Source: Dugong dugon
Taxonomy: Eukaryota; Chordata; Mammalia; Sirenia; Dugongidae
DNA: 64,000 nucleotides
Direction: 5' to 3'
NCBI GenBank assembly: GCA_030035585.1
Contig: CM057468.1
Span: 58,648,145-58,712,144, forward strand
Part shown: positions 21,377 to 31,509 of the stretch, piece by piece
Layout: each line of letters starts with the position of its first letter
Position numbering within the stretch: the first letter of the stretch is position 1
Program-made: the position numbers and the translations under genes
Notes under the pieces: model-generated
What the model was told of the DNA's origin: nothing
The model's input: the letters and a program-made list of their open reading frames with translations, nothing else
The model's database searches: none

Positions 21377-22895
21377 AATTTTTTTTAATTTTATTGTGCT
21401 TTAAGTGAAAGCTTACAGTGCAAATTAGTTTCTCATTCAAAAATTTATACACAAATTGTTTTGTGACATTGGTTGCAATTTCCACAACGTGTCAGCACTC
21501 TTCCTCTTTCCATCTCGTGTTCCCTGTGTCCATTCATCCAGTTTTCCTGTCCCTTCCTGCCTTCTCATCTTTGCTTTGGGCAGGTGTGGCCCATTTGGTC
21601 TCCTATACTTAACTGAACTAAGAAGCACATTCCTCATCTGTGTTATCGTTTGTTATACAGGCCTATCTAATCGTTGGCCGAAAGATGGACTTCGAGAGTG
21701 GCTTCATTTCTGAGTTAGCAGGGTGTCTGGGGGGCCATAGTCTCGGGGGTTCCTCCAGTCTCTGTCAGACCAATTAGTTTGGTCTTTTTTTGTGAATTTG
21801 AATTTTGTTCTACATTTTTCTCCCGCTTTTTCGGGACCCTCAATTGTGATCCCTGTCAGAGGGGTCAGTGATGGTAGCCGGGCACCATCTAGTTCTTCTG
21901 GGCTCAGGGGCTGGTGGAGACTGCGATTCATGGTGTCCATTAGTCCTTTGGACTAATATTTTCTTTATGCCTTTGGTTTTCTTCATTCTCCTTTGCTCCA
22001 AACAGGATGGGACCAATAGATGTATCTTAGATGATGGCTCGCAAGCTTTTAAGACCCCAGATGCTACTCACCAAAGTAGGATTCAGAACATTTTCTTTTA
22101 TGAACTGTATTATGCCAATTGACCTAGAAGTCTCCTGAGACTATGGTTCCCGGCCCTCAGCTCCAGCAACTTGGTCCCTCAAGGTGTTTGAATGTGTCTA
22201 GAAAGCTTCTATGACTTTGCCTTGGTCAAGTTGTTCTGACTTGCCCTATATTGTGTGTTGTCTTTCCCTTCACCAAAGTTAACACTTGTCTACTATCTAA
22301 TTAGTGATTTCCCCTCCCCACCCTTGTAACCATCACAGATTATTTTCTTCCTGTGTGTAAACCTTTTCTTAGGTTTTTATACTAGTAGTCTCATACAATA
22401 TTTGTCCTTTTGTGATTGACTTATTTCACTCAGCTTAATGCCCTCCAGATTCATCCCTGTTGTGAGATGTTTCATGGACTCATCATTGTTCTTTATCATT
22501 GCATAGTATCCCATTGTGTGTATGTACCATAATTTGTTTATCCATTCACCTGCTGATGGGCACTTAGGTTGTTTCCATCTTTTTTGCTATTGTGAATAAT
22601 GCTGCAATGAACATGGGTGTCCACATGTCTACTCATGTAATGGCTCTTATTTCTCTAGGATATATTCCTAGGAGTGGGAGTGCTAGATCATATGGTATTT
22701 CCATTTCTAGCTTTTTAAGGAGGCACCATATCATTTTCTACAGTGGTTGTACCGTTTCACATTCCCACCAGCAGTGCCTAAGAGTTCCAATCTTCCCGCA
22801 ACCTCTCCAACATTTATTATTTTCTGTTTTTTTTTTAATTCATGCCAGTAATGTTGGGATGAGATGGTATCTCATTGTAGTTTTCATTTGCTCGT
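21377..22895 (-). mobile_element. 5'-truncated L1 3' end
   Basis: Read on the minus strand, the right part (about 22400-22895) is the C-terminal end of L1 ORF2, with stops, and the left part is an L1 3' UTR ending in the CTTAAAGCACAATAAAATT tail. The flanks carry similar 15-mers (TCAAAAGACTTAAAA at 21362-21376 and TCCAAAAGATTAAAA at 22895-22909), a slightly diverged target duplication. It sits 95 bp past the young L1 and belongs to an older subfamily. Confidence 0.85.
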
Positions 22896-22910
22896 CCAAA
22901 AGATTAAAAT

Positions 22911-24361
22911 TTACAGGTTTTGGCTTCTTAGAGAAAATCCCACAAAATTTGAAGTATTATATGATGTAGTATAAAGTGCTATATTTACCATGATAATATT
23001 GATGTATATTTATTTCCATATTGCTTTGGTATTCATGTATCACTTTCCCTTTTACAAAACACCTACCATTTCAGCATACAGATGGCTAGATAATAACAGA
23101 GAAAACTCTAGTCCACACAGGGATCTTTTTACATTTGATAGGAAATAATGATATAAATAATTTTTAAAGGAATAAAGATGAAAATAATTATCAGAAGAAA
23201 TTTCATAGAATTTAAGTCAAAGTAAAACTATCTTAGAAGGTAGAATTAAGTTTTAACAAAGACTCATTTCCACACTTAAAGAGGCATGATGGCTCTGACA
23301 GCATGTCTGCTTGTTCAGTGCCCCACCCTAAGGAGTGTATTTGTCATCTAACAATATTGACTCTAGGGTCAGACTGTGGCTGCTAAGGACACGTCTCCTT
23401 AATGTATGTAAAATCCTCCTTTCATATGTGGTAGTTACTAGACCCAGAGTTTTAAAAAATGACCCCTGTTTTCAGTCTGTCCAAGTGAACGTATCACTTC
23501 GATGGGAAGTTTTAAGTATTTACAGAGATTGTTCACTTTAAATTCCAAAATAACAACATTAATGCTTCCTTTATAAATGCCCATCTTCAAAATATAAGGA
23601 TTCATGGGGAAATTACTTTGGATTTTTATACATTTTAACTTACTTTTTTTCCTCTGTTCCTATAACTCCCGATTTTAAACCTAAACTTGTAGATTTAGGA
23701 AGAACTAGGTTTTAAAGGTTCAGTTTTAATGCATTGGATAGCAACTAAATCCCAGGAAGCTGGAAACAATTATTTCTATGCACAAAAGCCCATCTATGGC
23801 ATTAAGTATAAACTCAAATGGAAATCAACTCTTCCTGTATGTCAAAACACTTTATCTGTGTCTGTTTCTCTGAGCTAGAGTTTGGGGAGAGCTTTTTTAT
23901 TCAACAACTTGATTTGCCGTTTGATACAGGTTTTGAAAAGTTTCCTTTAGAGGGAAAATTTTTAAGTACAAAAAGTTATTCACGCTTTCAGCTTTATGAG
24001 ATTAACATTCACTTATAGGTTTATCACAGCACTTCCTGACATCAGAGGGCAGGCAGCTTGGTGGACTGAGAGGAATATAGGAGTAATTATCAGCAATTTA
24101 GGGAATTTTTAGGTCCTCTCTCATCAGCTTTTCAGTTTTGGGCTAATTATGTACACTCATCTGAGTTATTTTTAAAAGAAAATAATAAACCTGGTGAGGT
24201 TGTTATGTTATTTTTAGTAAATATGTGTTGAAAGTTTAAGCCTTGGGATAGGCTTTAGTCAGAGAGGAATCAATTAAAGATTCTGCTACCATGGAGCTAA
24301 TCAACTTTTGAGACTTAAATGATTGTTTAATATGAAGAAGCAAGTGATATATTCTATAATG
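22911..24361. other. Non-coding stretch
   Basis: AT-rich; no gene or clear repeat seen. It lies 3-4.6 kb upstream of the candidate AGR2 start. Confidence 0.4.
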
Positions 24362-24615
24362 ATAACTAATTTTTTAAGCACCTATTATGTGCTATGTACA
24401 CTTGTAAGCACTTTACTTGTATTATCTTATATCATCTTCCCACAGACCCAATAAAGTAAGTGTTACTATTCCTACTTGATAAACGAGACAAGCACAGAAA
24501 GGTTAAGTAACTTGCCTGGGGTCGTAGAGTATATAATTGTCATGAAGCTAGACTTGAACTCAAAGCAATCTGAATCTACAGCTTGCCCTCTTAACAACCA
24601 TACAGCACTTCCTCT
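24362..24615 (+). mobile_element. MIR-like SINE, ancient
   Basis: Typical MIR order: CACCTATTATGTGC, then CCTACTTGATAAACGAGACA, GGTTAAGTAACTTGCC and a GACTTGAACTC end. Confidence 0.65.
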
Positions 24616-24827
24616 TGAGGGTGAATTTTAAAGTCCTAAAAATTGTATTCAAAGCCCCAGTCAAATAGCCCAAAACAACTTTCCAACCCTATTGTCTATG
24701 AGTTACCCAGATGAATCACACTCCAGCTAGATAATTCCAGTACAATATCCCAGAAACATATTTTGCAAACTCTGTACGACTGTGTCTATCCGGAAATCTT
24801 GCTTTCTGCAGCTGACTTGAGCCTTCT

Positions 24828-24862
24828 AACCGGTTGCCGTCAAGTCAATTCCAACTCATGCA
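24828..24862 (-). mobile_element. AfroSINE 3'-tail fragment
   Basis: Only the tail remains: GGTTGCCGTCAAGTCAATTC followed by CAACTCATG. Confidence 0.6.
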
Positions 24863-25141
24863 TTCTAGTGGATAGTAATACCTACCTTCACTGAAAAATA
24901 ATAACACCTGATGTCTATATCACTTGCCTGTTCCTCATTGCATGTGATTCTCAAGTGGATGGTTAATTTTTAATAGGGTCCTGTCTCAATTCTTCAATCA
25001 GATTACAAGTAATCTTACAGCAGGGACAATGTCTTAAACTTCTTTTTGTTTCTCCCACAGTGCAATTATCTATGTCTGGCTACTTCAATCACTGACTACT
25101 GACCACATCTTTTTCCATGTTTGTATCTTTAAAATTCAAAC

Positions 25142-25333
25142 AAAACAAAACTCGTTGCCATCGAGTCAATTCCAACTCATAGCAACCCTATAGAACAGAG
25201 TAAAACTGCCCCATAGGGTTTCCAAGGCTGTAAATCTTTCCAGAAGCAGAATGCCACATCGTTCTCTCGCAGAGTGGCTAGTGGGTTCGAACTGTTGACT
25301 TTTCAGTTAGCAGCCCAGCGTGCTTTAACCACA
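25142..25333 (-). mobile_element. AfroSINE, long form
   Basis: CTCGTTGCCATCGAGTCAAT, TAGGGTTTCCAAGGCTGTAA with the middle module, and a reversed B-box relic near GGTTCGAACTG. The far 5' end of the SINE is worn. Confidence 0.87.
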
Positions 25334-25349
25334 ATCTTCAATCATGGTA

Positions 25350-26400
25350 TATTTACTACAAAAATAGGTTTGATAAATATTTGGTGAATAAATGAAATTT
25401 ATTTTATTTGAATATCTAGTCGAGTCCTTATTGTATACTGGTTGCTCAACAAATGCTAGTTATTATTATTTTATCTCCAAATTTTACCCAAAAATAGAAA
25501 ATAAAACACTTAAAAATTTGCTTGAATAAAAAACTGCAACACTATAAATGACACAAATGTCTAAAATACAATAGTGTGAAACTCATGTGATCCAGTGTGG
25601 CCACTGTTGGAGTCATTAGTATTAAGTTTGTCTTGCTCATCAAACATTATTTTACAGGTCACATTGTCAAGTTCCACTCAGGAATAGGGAATCAAACTTA
25701 TCTACCTAATAGCAACAGATTCTTACAAAATCAGGCAAATCCCAAAGACTGATCACATGACGTCACTGTTGAAAGTAATAAAGTGTGATGATATGTAAGA
25801 AAAAACCCTCATCCACCTATCTCAAAGCATTCTCCTATCATCTACAAAATCCTCATTGCTTCACACCAAGACCAGAGTGCCAAAGCAGCCAGCAGCCATA
25901 GTCTGTGGCCAATCTGGTCTATTATCACTGCCTTCTTGCTATGCGTTAGCCACTATGACCCATACTGGGATTCTATGCACATGAGATTAGGCACAGGCAG
26001 CACAGTGAGGAAATCATTATATCATTATAATTAATTATAATGACTAGAGATGTTTGTGGTTACCAAGAACCTTCTCGTTCCTTAACTCATTTAATACAAC
26101 AGTTGTGTGTGATAGCTGCAGCTGATGGATAAGAAAACTGAAGTTTCAGAGATGTTCAACAGTGTTTCTGAGATCATTGGTGAGCGAGCACCAGGTCGCA
26201 GGACTCAGACTGGAATCTTTTGGTCCCAAATCCCGTCCATATTCCACTCTCGGCAGGTGACAATGAGAGGAGACACTCTGCCCCAAACTAGTCATGGGAC
26301 CTTCGGCAAGTCATTTAATTTTTTGACATTTTCCTTTCTTCATCTGCAAAATGAAGGGGTTGAATTGAGTAATCTAAGGGTTGAATAAACTAAGCGTCTA
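25350..26400. other. Non-coding stretch with MIR-like pieces
   Basis: Fragments near 26075-26170 (GATGGATAAGAAAACTGAAG) and 26285-26390 (CTTCGGCAAGTCATTTAA) resemble MIR repeats. No gene seen. Confidence 0.4.
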
Positions 26401-27513
26401 TATACAGCCTATTCCAGTTTTAAGAGTTTAGCTCAAATCTTTGTTTTTAGTCAAATTCCTAAAGGAATTATCTCACTGTAGAGTGGAAAGAAAATTCAAT
26501 ATTTGGAGAATCGCTATTTTGCCCACGGAATTTAAGGCTCTATCAAAAAAAAAAAAAGATTCTTCAAAACGTTTTGATATATTATAATCTTAACTCATTT
26601 TAAAAAGCTACTTTTATAGGGCTTGTATCTCCTTAGTTAATTTTCTGTTGACAAAGATTTCATCATTCTGAGATGTTAAGGATTTCATATAGCTTCATAA
26701 ACAAAACAGAATTCCAGGAGTCTCAGAGAAAATACAAGTTCCAGTCGTAAAGTCCTTAATGATTAATTGCATGCTCTTGAGTTAAAAAAAAATAGTTGCA
26801 GACCTTAGTTTCTAGTTCTGAAAAATAGGTAGAGGGCTTCCTGCAAACCTAACAGGAAAGTCTGCCATCAAATGAGACAATATCTGTGAAATGTCTTTGA
26901 ACTCTTTGGAAGGAAGTTGCTGCATGTATTCAATGGTAATTATTACAAGCTTATAGTGTTAGGATGCCTTTTTTCAATAACTTCCTCAGTTTTGAAATAT
27001 TATGTGGCGCTAGATTTTTTTTTTTTTTTTAATATTTATTGTGAGCATACGTTTTGTTTGCCAGAAAGAGGGAAGTATGCCATGGAAAATAATTTCTACC
27101 CTAATGGAGTATTGTAGGTAATATCACTGTAGGGGTTAGATTTGTGAATCACCTCCTGAGGGTTTTGAACTAAATAAAGGCAATCTGTCCAAGGGGGAGA
27201 AAAAAATCCACAAACACAAACCCCATCCAATCAGGTAAAGACAGATCAGCCTTTGGGCAAATCAAATGTCTTCATTTAAAGCTTACCTGGATTTGGCATT
27301 CTGCCTATCTATTTCAAATCTCTTTACAATATACTTTCACACACAGTTAAAAACATGCACGCTGAAAAGTATACCTTTTGCAACATAATTTTAAAAACAA
27401 AGAACTCTTTAGCCCAGGGAAGACAACCATTTGGGGAAAAAGGAAGGTTAGTTTCCAAGTTAGCAACATGTAAATACAAGATTAGTGGGTGGGATTGAGG
27501 TGTGCTCTGAAGC
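26401..27513. promoter_or_regulatory. AGR2: Upstream region of AGR2 candidate promoter
   Basis: No coding sequence. Close to the candidate start are a forkhead-like ACAAACACAAAC (27210-27221) and a CCAAT box (27227-27231). AGR2 is known to respond to FOXA factors in secretory epithelium; binding here is only inferred from the motif. Confidence 0.3.
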
Positions 27514-27585
27514 ATAAATAGAGGCTCAGGCCACGCTGGCACAGTCTGAAGTTTGGACCGCATCTTGGCTGCTTGCACAAGGCAG
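27514..27585 (+). promoter_or_regulatory. AGR2: Candidate AGR2 TATA box and non-coding exon 1
   Basis: ATAAATA at 27514-27520 would place a start near 27545. The short transcribed piece would end at a perfect donor, GGCAG|GTGAGT, with the GT at 27586-27587. It would splice to the acceptor at 31362-31363 in front of the AGR2 ATG. The resulting gene length of about 13.5 kb suits AGR2. No transcript evidence is available here. Confidence 0.45.
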
Positions 27586-28156
27586 GTGAGTGGGGAAACC
27601 CAGGTAAGTCTCCTGACAATAGCTCTGGAAGGGCGCCTGCTGGAATGAGCTTTGGCCTCTGACTGCTATGCAAAGTTGCAGGCACTCAACAAGCAGGGAA
27701 GAGTGGGGTAGCTTTAAGGGAAATGAAGTGGAATGTAGAGAGTGCATGATGGAATTTCCACCAAAGACTTTCTTGGGGCCGCTGAGGAGTGGTGGAAAGG
27801 TTTGAGCTTACAAGGCGTTACCTTCCTGAGCTGGTTCAAAGTAATGGTATCTCCTTTAGGAAGCAAGAGGTTTAAGGGTGTGTGAACTCAGGTTTGCAAG
27901 CCTGGGAAAGTGCCAGCTTGCCCAGGGATTTCCTTAATCACCATCAAATGATCTGCTTCTCTCCCGCTGGCTAAAATGCACAGGCTCCTCAACTGTGAAA
28001 CTGAGGCTCAGACTGCCCGCTTGCAGTGTATTAGTGCTAATCAGAAAACAGTGTTCTTTCTCTATGTGGTGTAAAAATATTCTTGTTGCTTCTTCAATCT
28101 TCAAATTCACTGGCTAGTCTGTTAAAGGAGAGCGCTGATTGCTTTCCGGAAGCATT

Positions 28157-28164
28157 TATAAAAA
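28157..28164 (+). promoter_or_regulatory. AGR2: Second TATA-box candidate for AGR2
   Basis: TATAAAAA followed by GG is a strong TATA match, about 3.2 kb before the coding exon. A transcript from about 28190 would need a downstream donor, and none as good as the one at 27586 is seen nearby. Alternative first exon or chance match. Confidence 0.3.
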
Positions 28165-28838
28165 GGAACACCAAAACCTCCTGCAAGTTCACTCCTTGCT
28201 AAAGACAAGAAGACTAGAGATAGAGTGACCAGCAAAAATGCTGGCTTTGTAGGGTGTTGTGTGTCTGTCTCCAAATTATCAATATCTTCCATTGTTAGCA
28301 TCCTGTTTTGAGGGGGTTTATGCAGGAAGCTTGCAGAGCAGTCTATTCAGACTATGAAAATGTGGTAGACAGAATCTCAGAACGTTACCCCAGAGCAGGA
28401 GGTTTGTACAGCAGGATTTATGTTAGGCTTCCTTGAGTCATCCTGCCATAAAACACATGTATTATATCAATAGTTCCAACCTGAAAGCTGTGGAGTTATT
28501 GTAAGGGGTCCTAATAGCCACCTACCCAGCAAGAACTGTCAGTGGACCAGATAAGTCAAATGCTTCACCACCAGTTTACTATTATTTTTCAAATGCATAT
28601 GGATGCTGTCGTCATAAATATAACACAAATAAAATGTTGATAAATATTGATTGATAAATTCAAAGAAGTTATTTGCCATGATGTATTTCTGATTCAATTA
28701 ATATTTCAACAGTACAGTTATTCTCACAGAGAAGTTCTTGATTATTATTATTATTATTTTTACATCAGAAAGAAATCTTCATACTCAGCGGCTGGGTATC
28801 GTTGACATGTAGTACATTTGAGTCGTTTCTGCAGAATG

Positions 28839-29038
28839 GTGTTGTTGTTAGGTGCCATTCAGTCGACTTCAACTCAAAGCAACGCCATGTGACAGAGAAG
28901 AGCTGCCCCATGGGGTTTTTTAGGCTGTTACCTGTATGGGAGCAGAACACCAGGTCTTTCTGCTGCTGCATGAGTTCGAACAGCCAACCTTTCAGTTAGC
29001 AGACAAGTGCACTTAACCATTGCACCCCAAGGGCTCCT
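28839..29038 (-). mobile_element. AfroSINE, diverged long form
   Basis: GTTGTTAGGTGCCATTCAGT, TGGGGTTTTTTAGGCTGTTA, GAGTTCGAACAGCCAACC and CCCCAAGGGCTCC. Perfect 9-bp target duplication TGCAGAATG at 28830-28838 and 29039-29047. Confidence 0.88.
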
Positions 29039-29047
29039 TGCAGAATG

Positions 29048-30245
29048 CTTGGAAACAAAAATGTAATTGGCATTTCTGCATCTTTATGGATATAGTAAAT
29101 GAAGAAAGTATCTCCCTGCTTTTAGCTTTTATATTTTTTGAGTAAGACATTTTATGGCTATATTCTATGGTTGGAAAATAATTAGTTTAATACTGGATAT
29201 CATCTGGATTTAGTAACTTAGCAAGGGTTTTTTTTTTTTTTTAATCAGCTAGTGTTTAGCAAAGATTTCCATTCAAACTATCAGATCATGACAAACTTTC
29301 TCCCTTACAAACACGAAAAAATGATAGTCCATCGGGCTTCCTTTGCAGAGTTTATTTGATTTCATTCAAAACCTCCACCAATATTAGAGCTAGGTGCTAG
29401 AATTAGGTTTCATATTTCTGTTTAAGTAATTTCAGTCTTTGGCTTTACCAGATTCCTGTCCCCAGCCTTCCATTTTTTGGTTCCTGGATAATTTTACTGA
29501 CTTGTTAATGCAACTCACTTTGCTAGCTAGCTCACTGCTTCACTCATGGATCTTCTCTCGCCATTCACTTTCCTGTTCATAGGCATCTGCTCCAGCAGGA
29601 GTGTAACTTTTCCTAAGAATTAACTGTGGAGGACTGGAAAGGAAACAAGAATTTAACAAAGAGACACCATGGGGTTTGTTTTTCTGTGTTATGAGTCGTA
29701 TAGAATATTTTGGTACATTAAAGTACATGCCCACAGCCACCTAACAATGCCAACCAAGACAGAGAGCCAAAGAACTGTATCACTGGAAAAAACTAGCATT
29801 GATGTGCTCTACTCAATTCAGAGCTAATGTAGAGTTTGCATACATGTCACACTAAGGAGACAATTGCGTGGTGTAAGTCATCAGTTAAGTGACAAAGCTG
29901 GCAGTTTCTAAATAAAATAGGCAATCGTTTTACTCAGTTCTCATTCTTTAATGTAATGCCCCCGTCTTAACTGAAGGCTAAAGAAGTGTGTATGTTTAGG
30001 GTTATTGTTTCAGGGTGTGAAGATGGGAACCAGCACTGCAAAATGGCAAGACGCAGAAGCCTTAGTTCTTGGCCCATCTCATAACTCTTTTTTCTCTCCC
30101 TCTGAGGTTCAGATTCTTCATTTATAAAATGAGGCATTGGGGAGGTGGGAAAGAGGAGGTAACCCCTAAGGTGGCTTCAAATACTATATTTTTTTAAACA
30201 TAATATTTAAATATAAATTCCCTTTACTATAAGTGTATACACATA
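29048..30245. other. Non-coding stretch in the AGR2 upstream intron
   Basis: No gene. A T-tract lies at 29227-29242. The rest appears unique. Confidence 0.4.
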
Positions 30246-30247
30246 TA

Positions 30248-30435
30248 CAGTGAAACCTGTGAGAGCCGGAACTCAACGAGACTGCCTTGTGTTTCAGGGT
30301 CTACCAAGTTTTCTGCGTTTGATATGGTGTTATCTTACTATTTTTGTATCAGTCATCTTAGTGGAAAATATCTGAGTGTTCCTTCTCTGACAGGTTTCTG
30401 CCTTACACAGGTTCCCACTTTCACAGGTTTTATTG
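30248..30435. mobile_element. pogo/Tigger-like MITE, 188 bp
   Basis: Terminal inverted repeats: the left end reads CAGTGAAACCTGTGAGAGCC; the right end, reverse-complemented, reads CAATAAAACCTGTGAAAGTG. Both are flanked by TA (30246-30247 and 30436-30437), the target duplication of Tc1/mariner/pogo elements. Too short to encode a transposase. Confidence 0.7.
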
Positions 30436-30459
30436 TATATAAAGAGAGAGCAAGAGAGA

Positions 30460-30608
30460 GAGCCCTAGTGGTGAAGTGGTTAAAAGCTATGGCTGCTATC
30501 CGAAAAGCCAGCCATTCAAATCCACCAGCAGCTCCTTGGAAACCCTATGGGACAGTCCTATAGGGTTGCTATGAGTCAGAATCAACTCGATGGCAACAGG
30601 TTTGGGTT
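30460..30608 (+). mobile_element. AfroSINE, short form
   Basis: GAGCCCTAGTGGTGAAGTGG, then the tRNA-related part and the GCTATGAGTCAGAATCAACT tail, missing some of the middle. Confidence 0.87.
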
Positions 30609-30626
30609 ATATATATACATATATGT

Positions 30627-30828
30627 ATCCTGGTGGCAAAACGGTTAAACACTCGGCTGCTAACCAAAAAGTTTGGCAGTTAGAACCCACCAGCCACTCC
30701 CTGCGAGAAAAGACCTGGCAATCTGCTCTAGTAAAAATTTCAGCCTCGGAAACCCTATGGGGCAGTTCTGTTCTGTCCTATAGTGTCGCTATGAGTCAGA
30801 ATCGACTGGAAGGCACACAACAACACAA
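30627..30828 (+). mobile_element. AfroSINE, long form
   Basis: ATCCTGGTGGCAAAACGG, ACTCGGCTGCTAACC, the middle CTGGCAATCTGCTCTAG part and the tail GCTATGAGTCAGAATCGACT, ending with a CACAACAACACAA tail like that of the RTE LINE. Confidence 0.88.
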
Positions 30829-30912
30829 AATATATACATATACATATGTGTATATACATATATATACATATATATATATATGTATATATATACATATATA
30901 TATATATACAAC
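30829..30912. repeat. TA/TATG microsatellite
   Basis: Continuous alternation of TATA, TACA and TATG following the SINE tail. Confidence 0.85.
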
Positions 30913-30927
30913 TCAAGGTAAATACAA

Positions 30928-31014
30928 GGGTTTCCAAGGAGCAGCTGGTGGCTTTAAACTGCCGAACTTTGGGTTAACAGCCAAGCTCTTAACCACTCTG
31001 CCACTAGGGCTCCA
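30928..31014 (-). mobile_element. AfroSINE fragment (5' half)
   Basis: AGGGTTTCCAAGGAGCAGCT through GCCACTAGGGCTCC. The 3' tail is missing and the microsatellite takes its place. Confidence 0.8.
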
Positions 31015-31021
31015 CATATGT

Positions 31022-31180
31022 ATATTAAATATATATATATATAATAAATCTGTATCTATATAGAGATATCTACCTCTATATAAATCTACATCTTTATACC
31101 TATATCATATTGATCTATATCTATATAGAGATAGATAGAAAGAGACAGACAGAAGATAAATAGGCAGGCAGGCAGACACA
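31022..31180. repeat. TA/CTAT/GATA-type simple repeat
   Basis: A run of TATA, ATCTATAT, AGATAGATAG, ACAGACAG and GGCAGGCAGGCAG units. Confidence 0.8.
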
Positions 31181-31363
31181 CATGCTGCATATTCTTAGAA
31201 AAATCCTGTGGAAGGTAGCTTTTCACTTCAATCACACGTGCTCAATCTCAGCAGAGCCTCAGTTCCTGTTGTATCCCATTGTTGTGATGCAATCTGAAGA
31301 CACTGAAGACGGCTAATTCATTTTTGCTTTACTGCCTTCTTATTTTTTTGTTTTCCATATCAG

Positions 31364-31509
31364 ATTTGCCATGGAGAAGATATCGACGTCAGCGTTCTTG
31401 CTCCTTGTGGCCCTCTCCTATACTCTCGCCAAAGAAACCACAGTCAAACCCGGGGCTAAAAAGGACACAAAGGACTCTGGACCCAAACTGCCCCAGACCC
31501 TCTCCAGAG
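31364..31509 (+). CDS. AGR2: AGR2 exon 2 (first coding), residues 1-46
   Basis: The acceptor CATATCAG precedes ATTTGCC and the ATG at 31371. The exon ends in phase 1 at AGAG|GTAGGA. It encodes the signal peptide and the Lys-rich N-terminal region. Confidence 0.96.

Noticed and set aside
22592-22969. 125-codon plus-strand frame
   Set aside because: Antisense reading of the truncated L1 ORF2 end; same pattern as at 56817.
30590-31063. 157-codon plus-strand open frame
   Set aside because: It is a SINE read into a TA/TATG microsatellite, giving a run of Tyr, Ile and Thr.
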